Source: Hydractinia symbiolongicarpus | Lineage: Eukaryota > Cnidaria > Hydrozoa > Anthoathecata > Hydractiniidae | Assembly: GCF_029227915.1 (NCBI RefSeq) | Contig: NC_079877.1 | Coordinates: forward strand, 32,081,851-32,145,850 | Direction: 5' to 3' | DNA length: 64,000 nucleotides | Shown here: positions 36,901 through 49,553 of the stretch, in pieces | How positions within the stretch are numbered: position 1 is the stretch's first letter | How the letters are laid out: the number at the start of each line of letters is the position of its first letter | Program-made: the position numbers and the translations under genes | The notes under the pieces: generated by a model | What the model was told of the DNA's origin: nothing | Databases searched by the model: none | Seen by the model: the letters and a program-made list of their open reading frames with translations, nothing else

Positions 36901-39900
36901 TCAATTAAGTCCCACAGTCAAACCTTTCACTGTTAAAAGCGATGCAACCTAGTAATATCCAAACACTATTGCTAAATACATGTTGGTACGAATATGTGAC
37001 GCAACCGTTGTAACTCAAACGAATTTATACCGCTAGAAAGTCAATGAAATGTAGCTTTGGAAACTGTTCCTATTAATTCAGCGCGTGCTAATAGCCAGGA
37101 TTGATCCCACAGTAAGAAATGACTTATTTATCTAAATTTTTAAATGAAGCGCTACCATAGCGCCCAGTGCAATCACTGAGTTCCGGCAATCACGTCAAAT
37201 TAAGAAGAATGTTATTTCTTGGGGTCCAATTGGTTCATTTATCACATTTATAAGGTCACAGTCCAAAATCAGTTCAATTAAGTGCCACAATCAATCGTTT
37301 CACTGTTAAAAGCGATACAACCTAGTAATATCAGAAAAATACCCTAAATACATGTTGGTGCGAATATGTTACGCAACCGTTGTAACTGAAACGGATTGAC
37401 ACCGTTAGAAAGTCAATGAAATGTAGTTTTTGAAACTGTCCCTATTTCTTCAGCGCAAACTAACGGCTAGGATTGGTCCAACAGTAAAAAATGACTTATT
37501 TATCTTAATTTTGAAATAAAGCGCTACCACAGCGCCCAGTGTAATCGCTGAGTTCCAGCAATCATGTCAAATTAAGAACAATGTTATTTCTTGGGGTCCA
37601 GTTGGCTCACTTATCACATTTATAAGGTCACAGTCCACAAGGAGATCAATTAAGTCCCACAGTCAATCGTTTCACTGCTAAAAGCAATACAACTTAGTAA
37701 TATCGGAAAAAAATATCTAAACACATGTTGGTACGAATATATGACGCAACAGTTGTAACTCAAACGGATTGACACTGTGAGAAATTCACTGAAAGGTAGT
37801 TTGGGAAACTGTCTCTACTTCCTAAGCGCGAACTAACGGCTAGGATTGGTCCCACAGTAAAAAATGATTTATTTATCTTAATTTTTAAATAAAGCGCTAC
37901 CACAGCGCCCAGTGTAATCGCTGAGTTACAGCAATCATGTCAAATTAAGAACAATGTTATTTCTTGGGGTCCAGTTGGCTCACTTATCACATTTATAAGG
38001 TCAAAGTCCACAATCAGTTCAATTAAATCCCACAGTCAAACGCTTCACTCTTAAAAGCGATGCAAGCTAGTAATATCGGAAAAAAATATCTAAACACATG
38101 TTGGTACGAATATGTGACGCAACTGTTGTAACTCAAACGGATTTATACCATACCGCTAGAAATTTAATGAAATGTAGTTTTGGAAACTGTTCCTATTTAT
38201 TCGGCGCGTGCTAACGGCCAGGATTGGTCCCACAGTAAAAAATGACTTAGTTATCTAAGTTTTTAAATGAAGCGCTACCACAGCTCCCATTGTAATCGTT
38301 GAATTCCAGCAATCATGTCAAATTAAGAGGAATGTAATTTCTGGCAGTCCAATTGGCTCATTTATCACATTTATAAGGTCACAGTCCAAAATCAGTTCAT
38401 TTAAGTGCCACAGTCAATCGTTTTACTTTTAAAAGCGATACAACTTAGTAATATCAGAAAAATATCCCTAAATACATGTGGGGACGAATATGTGACACAA
38501 CCGTTGTAACTCAAACGGACAGACATCGTTAGAAAGTCAATGAAATGTAGTTTTTGAAATTTTCGCTATTTTTTCAGCGTGCGATGACGTCTAGGATTCG
38601 TCCCACAGTAAAGAATGACTTATTTATCTAAATTTTTAAATGAAGCGCTACCACAGCGCACAGTGCAATCGCGAAGTTTCGGCAATCACGTGAAAATAAG
38701 AAGAATGTTTTTTCTTACGGTCCAATTGTCTCATTTATGACATTTATCAGGTCAAAGTACAGAGCAAGTTCAATTAAGTCCCACAGTCAATCGTTTCACT
38801 GATAAAAGCGATGCAACCTAGTAATATCAGAAAAATATCGCTAAATACATGTTAGTACGAATATGTGACCTAACCGTTGTAACTCAAACGGACTGACACC
38901 GTTAGAATGTCAGTGAGATGTAGTAATTGAATCTGTCTCTATTTCTTCAGCGCGCGCTATCGGCTAGGCTTGGTCCGACAGTAAAAAATTAATTTCTTTT
39001 CTAAATTCTTAAATGAAGCGCTACCACAGCGCCCAGTGTAATAGTTGAATTCCAGCAATCATGTCAAATTAAGAGCAATGTTATTTCTGGGAGTCCAATT
39101 GGCTCATTTATCACATTTATAAGGTCACAGTCCAAAATCAGTTCATTTAAGTGCCACAGTCAATCGTTTTACTTTTAAAAGCGATACAACTTAGTAATAT
39201 CAGAAAAATATCCCTAAATACATGTGGGGACGAATATGTGACACAACCGTTGTAACTCAAACGGACAGACATCGTTAGAAAGTCAATGAAATGTAGTTTT
39301 TGAAATTGTCGCTATTTTTTCAGCACGCGATGACGTCTAGGATTCGTCCCACAGTAAAGAATGACTTATTTATCTAAATTTTTAAATGAAGCGCTACCAC
39401 AGCGCCCTGTGCAATCGCTAAGTTCTGGCAATCACGTGAAAGTAAGAAGAATGTTTTTTCTTGGGGTCCAATTGTCTCATTTATCACATTTATCAGGTCA
39501 AAGTACAGAGCAAGTTCAATTAAGTCCCACAGTCAATCGTTTCACTGTTAAAAGCGATACAACTTAGTAATATCGGAAAAAAATATCTAAACACATGTTG
39601 GCACGAATATGTGACGCAACCGCTGTAACTCAAACGGATTGACACCGTTAGATAGTCAATGAAATGTAGTTTTGAAAACTGTCTCTACTTCTTTAGCGCA
39701 AACTGACGGCTAGGATTGGTCCCACAGTAAAAATTGATTTATTTATCTTAATTTTTAAATAAAGCGCTACCACAGCGCCCAGTGTAATCGCTGAGTTCCA
39801 GCAATCATGTCAAATTAAGAACAACGGTATTTCTTGTAGTCAAACTGGCTTATTTATCACATTTATAAGGTCAAAGTCCACAATCAGTTCAATTAAGTCC

Positions 39901-41757
39901 CACAGTCAAACGTTTCACTGTTAAAAGCGATGCAAGCTAGTAATATCCGAACACTATCGCTAAATACATGTTGGTACAAATATGTGACGCAACCGTTGTA
40001 ACGCAAACGGATTTATACCGCTAGAATTTCAATGAAATGTAGTTTTGGAAACTGTTCCTATTTATTCGGCGCGTGCTAACGGCCAGGATTGGTCCCACAG
40101 TATAAAATGACTTAGTTATCTAAGTTTTTAAATGAAGCGCTACCACAGCGCCCATTGTAATCGTTGAATTCCAGCAATCATGTCAAATTAAGAGGAATGT
40201 AATTTCTGGCAGTCCAATTGGCTCATTTATCACATTTATAAGGTCACAGTCCAAAATCAGTTCATTTAAGTGCCACAGTCAATCGTTTCACTGTTAAAAG
40301 CGATACAACCTAGTAATATCAGTAAAATACCCTAAATACATGTTGGTACGAATATGTGACGCAACCGTTGTAACTGAAACGGATTGACACCGTTAGAAAC
40401 TCAATGAAATGTAGTTTTTGAAACTGTCTCTATTTCTTCAGCGCAAACTAACGGCTAGGATTGATCCAACAGTAAAAAATGACTTATTTATCTTAATTTT
40501 GAAGTAAAACGCTACCACAGCGCCCAGTGTAATCGCTGAGTTCCAGCAATCATGTCAAATTAAGAAGAATGTTATTTCTTGGGGTCCAGTTGGCTCATTT
40601 ATCACATTTATAAGGTCAAGGTCCACAATCAGTTCAATTAAGTCCCACAGTCAAAATTTTCACTGTTAAAAGCGATGCAACCTAGTAATATTCAAACACT
40701 ATCGCTAAATACATGTTGGTACGAATATGTGACGCAACCGTTGTAACTCAAACGGATTTATACCGCTAGAAAGTCAATGAAATGTAGTTTTGGAAACTGT
40801 TCCTATTAATTCAGCGCTTGCTAACAGCCAGGATTGATCCCACAGTAAGAAATGACTTATTTATCTAAATTTTTAAATGAAGCGCTACCATAGCGCTCAG
40901 TGCAATCACTGAGTTCCGGCAATCACGTCAAATTAAGAAGAATGTTATTTTTTGGGGTCCAATTGTCTCATTTATCACATTTATCAGATCACAGTCCAAA
41001 GTTAGTTCATTAAGTCCCACAGTCAATCGTTTCACTGTTAAAAGCGATGCAACCTAGTAATAACAGAAAAATATCGCTAAATACATGTTAGTACGAATAT
41101 ATGACCCAACCGTTGTAACTCAAACGGACTGACACCGTTAGAAATTTAATGAAATGTAGTTTTTGATTCTGTGGCTATTTCTTCAGCGTGTTCTAACGGC
41201 TAGGATTGGTCCCACAGTAAAAAATGACTTTCTTTTCTTAATTTTTAAATGAAGCGCTACCACAGCGCCATTGTAATCGCTGAGTTTCGGCAATCATGTC
41301 AAATTAAGAGGAATGAAATTTCTGGCAGTCCTATTGGCTCATTTATCACATTTATAAGGTCACAGTCCAAAATCAGTTCATTTAAGTGCCACAGTCAATC
41401 GTTTCACTGTTAAAAGCGATACAACCTAGTAATATCAGTAAAATACCCTAAATACATGTTGGTACGAATATGTGACGCAACCGTTGTAACTCAAACGGAT
41501 TGACACCGTTAGAAAGTCAATGAAATGTAGTTTTTGAAACTGTCTCTATTTCTTCAGCTCAAACTAACGGCTAGGATTGATCCAACAGTAAAAAATGACT
41601 TATTTATCTTAATTTTGAAATAAAGCGCTACCACAGCGCCCAGTGTAATCGCTGAGTTCCAGCAAACATGTCAAATTAAGAACAATGTTATTTTTTGGGG
41701 TCCAGTTGGCTCACTTAGCACATTTATAAGGTCACAGTCCATAATGAGATCAATTAA
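33554..41757 (+). repeat. 22-monomer block, first tandem copy (8204 bp)
   Basis: Starting at the words GTCCCACAGCCAATCG (33554), this block is followed immediately at 41758 by its own second copy. Markers in order: CGCAAAATACATG (33989), TTAAGAGCGATG (about 34698), GGCACGAATGTGACGC (35869, a 2-base deletion within GAATATGTGAC), the unique TCGCTAAGTACTTTTTGG (about 36223), CACAAGGAGATC (37637), the 5-base insertion in TATACCATACCG (38145), two related monomers marked TGACGTCTAGG (38586, 39330), CAGTACAGAGC-type monomers, and GATTCTGTGGC (41165). All monomers are satellite and no gene is present. Confidence 0.85.
34305..34324. other. 20-bp perfect palindrome, copy 6
   Basis: Same palindrome in the first 22-monomer block. 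The preceding monomer (33932-33951) has a one-base-broken version reading TTTCATTGT. Confidence 0.95.
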
Positions 41758-44700
41758 GTCCCACAGCCAATCGTTTCACTGTTAAAAGCGATGCAACCTA
41801 GTAATATCAGAAAAACATCGCTAAATACATGTTGGTACGAATATGTGACGCAACCCTTGCAACTCAAACGGATTGATACCGCTAGAAAGTCAATGAAATA
41901 AAGTTTTGGAAACAGTCTCTACTTCTTCAACGCGAACTAACGGCTAGGATTGGTCCCACAGTAAAAAATGGTTTATTTATCTTAATTTTTAAATAAAGCT
42001 CTACAACAGCGCCCAGTGTAATCGCTGAGTTCCAGCAATCATGTCAGGTTAAGAACAACGTTATTTCTTGTAGTCAAACTGGCTTATTTATCACATCTAT
42101 AAGGTCAAAGTCCACAATCAGTTCAATTAAGTCCCACAGTGAAACGTTTCATTGTTAAAAGCGATGCAACCTAGTAATATCCGAACACGATCGCAAAATA
42201 CATGTTGGTACGAATATGTGACGCAACCGTTGTAACTCAAACGGATTTATACCGTTACAAAGTCAATGAAATGTAGTTTTGGAAACCGTCTCTACTTCTT
42301 CAACGCGAACTAACGGCTAGGATTGGTCCCACAGTAAAAAATGACTTATTTATCTTAATTTTTAAATAAAGCTCTACAACAGCGCCCAGTGTAATCGCTG
42401 AGTTCCAGCAATCATGTCAGGTTAAGAACAACGTTATTTCTTGTAATCAAACTGGCTTATTTATCACATTTATAAGGTCAAAGTCCACAATGAGTTCAAT
42501 TAAGTCCCACAGTGAAACGTTTCACTGTTAAAAGCGATGCAACCTAGTAATATCCGAACACGATCGCTAAATACATGTTGGTACGAATATGTGACGCAAC
42601 CGTTGTAACTCAAACGGATTTATACCGCTAGAAAGTCAACCAAATGTAGTTTTGGAAACTGTTCCTATTCATTCAGCGCGTGCTCACGGCCAGGATTGGT
42701 TCCACAGTAAAAAATGACTTTCTTTTCTTAATTTTTAAATGAAGCGCTACCACAGCACCCAGTGTAATCGCTGAGTTTCGGCAATCATGTCAAATTAATA
42801 AGAATGTTACTTGTTGGAGTCCAATTGTCTCACTTATCACACTTATAAGGTCACAGTCCAAAATCGGTTCAATTAAGTCCCACTTTCAATCGTTTCACTG
42901 TTAAGAGCGATGTAATCTAGTAATATCAGAAAAATATCCCTAAATACATGTTGGCACGAATTTGTGACGCAACCGCTGTAACTCAAACGGATTGACACCG
43001 TTAGAAAGTCAATGAAGTGTAGTTTTGGAAACTTTCTCTAATTCTTCAGCGCGAACTAACGGCTAGGATTGGTCCCACAGTAAAAATTGATTTATTTATC
43101 TTAATTTTTAAATAAAGCGATACCACAGCGCCCAGTGTAATCGCTGAGTCCCAGCAATCATATCAAATTAAGAACAACGTTATTTCTTGTAGTCAAACTG
43201 GCTTATTTATCACATTTATAAGGTCAAAGTCCACAATCTGTTCAATTAAGTCCTACATTCAAACGTTTCACTGTTAAAATCGATGCAACCTAGTAATATC
43301 CAAACACTATCGCTAAATACATGTTGGTACGAATATGTGACGCAACTGTTGTAACTCAAAGGGACTGATACTGTTAGAAAATCAATGAAATGTGGTTTTT
43401 GAAACTGTCGCTATCTCTTCAGCGCGCGATAACGGCTAGGATTCGTCCCACTGTAAAGAATGACTTATTTATCTATATTTTTAAATGAAGCGCTACCACA
43501 GCACTCAGTGTAATCGCTGAGTTTCGGCAATCATGTCAAATTAAGAAGAATGTTACTTCTTGGAGTCCAATTGTCTCCCTTATCACACTTATAAGGTCAA
43601 AGTCCAGAATGAGTTCAATTAAGTCCCACAGTTAATCGTTTCACTGTTAAAAGCGATACATTTTAGTAATATCGGAAAAAAGTATCTAAACACATGTTGG
43701 CACGAATATGTGACGCAACCGCTGTAACTCAAACGGATTTATGCCGCTAGAAAGTCAATGAAATGTAGTTTTGGAAACTGTTCCTATTTATTCAGCGCGT
43801 GCTAACGGCCAGGATTGGTCCCACAGTAAGAAATGACTTATTTATCTAAATTTTTAAATGAAGCGCTATCACAGCTCCCAGTGCAATCACTGAGTTCCGG
43901 CAATCACGTCAAATTAAGACGAATGTTATTTCTTGGGGTCCAATTGTCTCATTTATCACATTTATCAGATCACAGTCCAAAGTTAGTTCATTAAGTCCCA
44001 CAGTCAATCGTTTCACTGTTAAAAGCGATGCAACCTAGTAATATCAGAAAAATATCGCTAAATACATGTTGGCACGAATGTGACGCAACCGCTGTAACTC
44101 AAACGGATTGACACCGTTAGAAAGTCAATGAAATGTAGTTTTTGAAACTGCCTCTACTTCTTCAGCGCGAACTAACGGCTAGGATTGGTCCAACAGTAAA
44201 AATTGATTTATTTATCATAACTTTTAAATAAAGCGCTATCACAGCGCCCAGTGTAATCGCTGAGTTCCAGCAATCATGTCAAATTAAGAACAACGTTATT
44301 TCTTGTAGTTAAACTGGCTTATTTATCACATTTATAAGGTCAAAGTCCACAATCAGTTCAATTAAGTCCCACAGTCAAACCTTTCACTGTTAAAAGCGAT
44401 GCAACCTAGTAATATCCAAACACTATTGCTAAATACATGTTGGTACGAATATGTGACGCAACCGTTGTAACTCAAACGAATTTATACCGCTAGAAAGTCA
44501 ATGAAATGTAGCTTTGGAAACTGTTCCTATTAATTCAGCGCGTGCTAATAGCCAGGATTGATCCCACAGTAAGAAATGACTTATTTATCTAAATTTTTAA
44601 ATGAAGCGCTACCATAGCGCCCAGTGCAATCACTGAGTTCCGGCAATCACGTCAAATTAAGAAGAATGTTATTTCTTGGGGTCCAATTGGTTCATTTATC

Positions 44701-47700
44701 ACATTTATAAGGTCACAGTCCAAAATCAGTTCAATTAAGTGCCACAGTCAATCGTTTCACTGTTAAAAGCGATACAACCTAGTAATATCAGAAAAATACC
44801 CTAAATACATGTTGGTGCGAATATGTTACGCAACCGTTGTAACTGAAACGGATTGACACCGTTAGAAAGTCAATGAAATGTAGTTTTTGAAACTGTCTCT
44901 ATTTCTTCAGCGCAAACTAACGGCTAGGATTGGTCCAACAGTAAAAAATGACTTATTTATCTTAATTTTGAAATAAAGCGCTACCACAGCGCCCAGTGTA
45001 ATCGCTGAGTTCCAGCAATCATGTCAAATTAAGAACAATGTTATTTCTTGGGGTCCAGTTGGCTCACTTATCACATTTATAAGGTCACAGTCCACAAGGA
45101 GATCAATTAAGTCCCACAGTCAAACGCTTCACACTTAAAAGCGATGCAAGCTAGTAATATCGGAAAAAAATATCTAAACACATGTTGGTACGAATATGTG
45201 ACGCAACTGTTGTAACTCAAACGGATTTATACCATACCGCTAGAAATTTAATGAAATGTAGTTTTGGAAACTGTTCCTATTTATTCGGCGCGTGCTAACG
45301 GCCAGGATTGGTCCCACAGTAAAAAATGACTTAGTTATCTAAGTTTTTAAATGAAGCGCTACCACAGCTCCCATTGTAATCGTTGAATTCCAGCAATCAT
45401 GTCAAATTAAGAGGAATGTAATTTCTGGCAGTCCAATTGGCTCATTTATCACATTTATAAGGTCACAGTCCAAAATCAGTTCATTTAAGTGCCACAGTCA
45501 ATCGTTTTACTTTTAAAAGCGATACAACTTAGTAATATCAGAAAAATATCCCTAAATACATGTGGGGACGAATATGTGACACAACCGTTGTAACTCAAAC
45601 GGACAGACATCGTTAGAAAGTCAATGAAATGTAGTTTTTGAAATTGTCGCTATTTTTTCAGCACGCGATGACGTCTAGGATTCGTCCCACAGTAAAGAAT
45701 GACTTATTTATCTAAATTTTTAAATGAAGCGCTACCACAGCGCTCAGTGTAATTGCTGAGTTCCAGCAATCATGTCAAATTAAGAACAATGTTATTTCTT
45801 GGGGTCCAGTTGGCTCACTTATCACATTTAAAAGGTCACAGTCCAGAATGAGTTCAATTAAGTCCCACAGTCAATCGTTTCACTGTTAAAAGCGATACAA
45901 CTTAGTAATATCGGAAAAAAATATCTAAACACATGTTGGCACGAATATGTGACGCAACCACTGTAACTCAAACGGATTGACACCGTTAGAAAGTCAATGA
46001 AATGTAGTTTTGGAAACTGTCTCTACTTCTTCAGCGCGAACTAACGGCTAGGATTGGTCCCACAGTAAAAAATGACTTATTTATCTTAGTTTTTAAATAA
46101 AGCGCTACAACAGCGCCCAGTGTAATCGCTGAGTTCCAGCAATCATGTCAGGTTAAGAACAACGTTATTTCTTGTAGTCAAACAGGCTTATTTATCACAT
46201 TTATAAGGTCAAAGTCCACAATCAGTTCAATTAAGTCCCACAGTCAAACGTTTCACTGTTAAAAGCGATGCAAGCTAGTAATATCCGAACACTATCGCTA
46301 AATACATGTTGGTACAAATATGTGACGCAACCGTTGTAACGCAAACGGATTTATACCGCTAGAATTTCAATGAAATGTAGTTTTGGAAACTGTTCCTATT
46401 TATTCGGCGCGTGCTAACGGCCAGGATTGGTCCCACAGTATAAAATGACTTAGTTATCTAAGTTTTTAAATGAAGCGCTACCACAGCGCCCATTGTAATC
46501 GTTGAATTCCAGCAATCATGTCAAATTAAGAGGAATGTAATTTCTGGCAGTCCAATTGGCTCATTTATCACATTTATAAGGTCACAGTCCAAAATCAGTT
46601 CATTTAAGTGCCACAGTCAATCGTTTCACTGTTAAAAGCGATACAACCTAGTAATATCAGTAAAATACCCTAAATACATGTTGGTACGAATATGTGACGC
46701 AACCGTTGTAACTGAAACGGATTGACACCGTTAGAAACTCAATGAAATGTAGTTTTTGAAACTGTCTCTATTTCTTCAGCGCAAACTAACGGCTAGGATT
46801 GATCCAACAGTAAAAAATGACTTATTTATCTTAATTTTGAAGTAAAACGCTACCACAGCGCCCAGTGTAATCGCTGAGTTCCAGCAATCATGTCAAATTA
46901 AGAAGAATGTTATTTCTTGGGGTCCAGTTGGCTCATTTATCACATTTATAAGGTCAAAGTCCACAATCAGTTCAATTAAGTCCCACAGTCAAACGTTTCA
47001 CTGTTAAAAGCGATGCAACCTAGTAATATCCAAACACTATCGCTATATACATGTTGGTACGAATATGTGACGCAACAGTTGTAACTCAAACGGATTGACA
47101 CCGTTAGAAACTCAATGAAATGTAGTTTTTGAAACTGTCTCTATTTCTTCAGCGCAAACTAACGGCTAGGATTGATCCAACAGTAAAAAATGACTTATTT
47201 ATCTTAGTTTTTAAATAAAGCGCTACAACAGCGCCCAGTGTAATCGCTGACTTCCAGCAATCATGTCAGGTTAAGAACAACGTTATTTCTTGTAGTCAAA
47301 CTGGCTTATTTATCACATTTATAAGGTCAAGGTCCACAATCAGTTCAATTAAGTCCCACAGTCAAAATTTTCACTGTTAAAAGCGATGCAACCTAGTAAT
47401 ATCCAAACACTATCGCTAAATACATGTTGGTACGAATATGTGACGCAACCGTTGTAACTCAAACGGATTTATACCGCTAGAAAGTCAATGAAATGTAGTT
47501 TTGGAAACTGTTCCTATTAATTCAGCGCTTGCTAACAGCCAGGATTGATCCCACAGTAAGAAATGACTTATTTATCTAAATTTTTAAATGAAGCGCTACC
47601 ATAGCGCTCAGTGCAATCACTGAGTTCCGGCAATCACGTCAAATTAAGAAGAATGTTATTTTTTGGGGTCCAATTGTCTCATTTATCACATTTATCAGAT

Positions 47701-48477
47701 CACAGTCCAAAGTTAGTTCATTAAGTCCCACAGTCAATCGTTTCACTGTTAAAAGCGATGCAACCTAGTAATAACAGAAAAATATCGCTAAATACATGTT
47801 AGTACGAATATATGACCCAACCGTTGTAACTCAAACGGACTGACACCGTTAGAAATTTAATGAAATGTAGTTTTTGATTCTGTGGCTATTTCTTCAGCGT
47901 GTTCTAACGGCTAGGATTGGTCCCACAGTAAAAAATGACTTTCTTTTCTTAATTTTTAAATGAAGCGCTACCACAGCGCCATTGTAATCGCTGAGTTTCG
48001 GCAATCATGTCAAATTAAGAGGAATGAAATTTCTGGCAGTCCTATTGGCTCATTTATCACATTTATAAGGTCACAGTCCAAAATCAGTTCATTTAAGTGC
48101 CACAGTCAATCGTTTCACTGTTAAAAGCGATACAACCTAGTAATATCAGTAAAATACCCTAAATACATGTTGGTACGAATATGTGACGCAACCGTTGTAA
48201 CTCAAACGGATTGACACCGTTAGAAAGTCAATGAAATGTAGTTTTTGAAACTGTCTCTATTTCTTCAGCGCAAACTAACGGCTAGGATTGATCCAACAGT
48301 AAAAAATGACTTATTTATCTTAATTTTGAAATAAAGCGCTACCACAGCGCCCAGTGTAATCGCTGAGTTCCAGCAAACATGTCAAATTAAGAACAATGTT
48401 ATTTTTTGGGGTCCAGTTGGCTCACTTAGCACATTTATAAGGTCACAGTCCATAATGAGATCAATTAAGTCCCACAG
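41758..48477 (+). repeat. 22-monomer block, second tandem copy, 4 monomers shorter
   Basis: Follows 33554-41757 at an offset that changes stepwise by whole monomers: 8204 bp up to about 44284; 7457 bp after 44308 (two monomers lost); 7084 bp after about 45120 (one lost); 6338 bp near 46339 (two more lost); and 6711 bp from about 47330 (one gained). The net length is 6.7 kb, 18 monomers. The stretch 45740-46170 is not the expected subtype but matches 50590-51040, as if replaced by another array segment. The shared 2-base deletion (44072) and 5-base insertion (45231) prove common descent with the first copy. Confidence 0.84.
42509..42528. other. 20-bp perfect palindrome, copy 7
   Basis: Counterpart of copy 6 in the second block (offset 8204 bp). 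Again the preceding monomer (42136-42155) carries the one-base-broken version. Confidence 0.95.
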
Positions 48478-49553
48478 TCAATCGTTTCACTGTTAAAAGC
48501 AATACAACTTAGTAATATCGGAAAAAAATATCTAAACACATATTGGTACGAATATATGACGCAACCGTTGTAACTCAAACGGATTGACACCGAGAGAAAG
48601 TCAATGAAAGGTAGCTTTGGAAATTGTCTCTACTTCTTCAGCGCGAACTAACGGCTAGGATTGGTCCTACAGTAAAAAATGATTTATTTATCTTAATTTT
48701 TAAATAAAGCGCTACCACAGCGCCCAGTGTAATCGCTGAGTTCCAGCAATCATGTCAAATTAAGAACAACGTTATTTCTTGTAGTCAAACTGGCTTATTT
48801 ATCATATTTATAAGGTCAAAGTCCACAATCAGTTCAATTAAGTCCCACAGTCAAACGTTTCACTGTTAAAAGCGATGCAAGCTAGTAATATCCAAACACT
48901 ATCGCTAAATACATGTTGGTACAAATATGTGACGCAACCGTTGTAACGCAAACGGATTTATACCGCTAGAATTTCAATGAAATGTAGTTTTGGAAACTGT
49001 TCCTATTTATTCGGCGCGTGCTAACGGCCAGGATTGGTCCCACAGTATAAAATGACTTAGTTATTTAAGTTTTTAAATGAAGCGCTACCACAGCGCCCAT
49101 TGTAATCGTTGAATTCCAGCAATCATGTCAAATTAAGAGGAATGTATATTCTGGCAGTCCAATTGGCTCATTTATCACATTTATAAGGTCACAGTCCAAA
49201 ATCAGTTCATTTAAGTGCCACAGTCAATCGTTTCACTGTTAAAAGCGATACAACCAAGTAATATCAGAAAAATACCCAAATACATGTTGGTACGAATATG
49301 TGACACAACCGTTGTAACTGAAATGGATTGACACTGTTAGAAACTCAATGAAATGTAGTTTTTGAAACTGTCTCTATTTCTTCAGCGCAAACTAACAGCT
49401 AGGATTGATCCAACAGTAAAAAATGACTTATTTATCTTAATTTTGAAATAAAGCGCTACCACAGCGCCCAGTGTAATCGCTGAGTTCCAGCAATCATGTC
49501 AAATTAAAAACAATGTTATTTTTTGGGGTCCAGTTGGCTCACTTAGCACATTT
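48437..49553 (+). repeat. 3-monomer unit marked CACCGAGAGAAAG (1117 bp)
   Basis: Begins with the monomer CATAATGAGATC, ACACATATTGGTACG and CGAGAGAAAGTC (48591), followed by a GTAACGCAAACGG monomer (48946) and a GTGCCACAGTC / CCAAGTAATATC monomer (about 49187). The same first monomer returns at 49554, 1117 bp later. The overlap with the end of the preceding block (48437-48477) reflects shared sequence at the junction. Confidence 0.8.

Noticed and set aside
38586-38596. CRE-like TGACGTC in monomers with GATGACGTCTAGG (also 39330, 45670, 56465, 56840, 60565)
   Set aside because: Seven of eight bases of the TGACGTCA site, but limited to a few monomers derived from each other by duplication. There is no other promoter evidence.
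39361-39567. 68-69-codon open frames at 39361, 56495, 60595, 61714 and 62833
   Set aside because: Same reading of another monomer subtype, ending shortly after the conserved AAAAGCGAT block. There is no start context, no longer frame and no third-position bias visible; they are by-products of the tandem repeat.
44284-48477. Assembly error as the cause of whole-monomer length differences
   Set aside because: It cannot be excluded, but the second copy also carries private substitutions and a replaced patch, and fused monomers recur in more than one unit. Simple collapse would not produce these. Long reads would decide.
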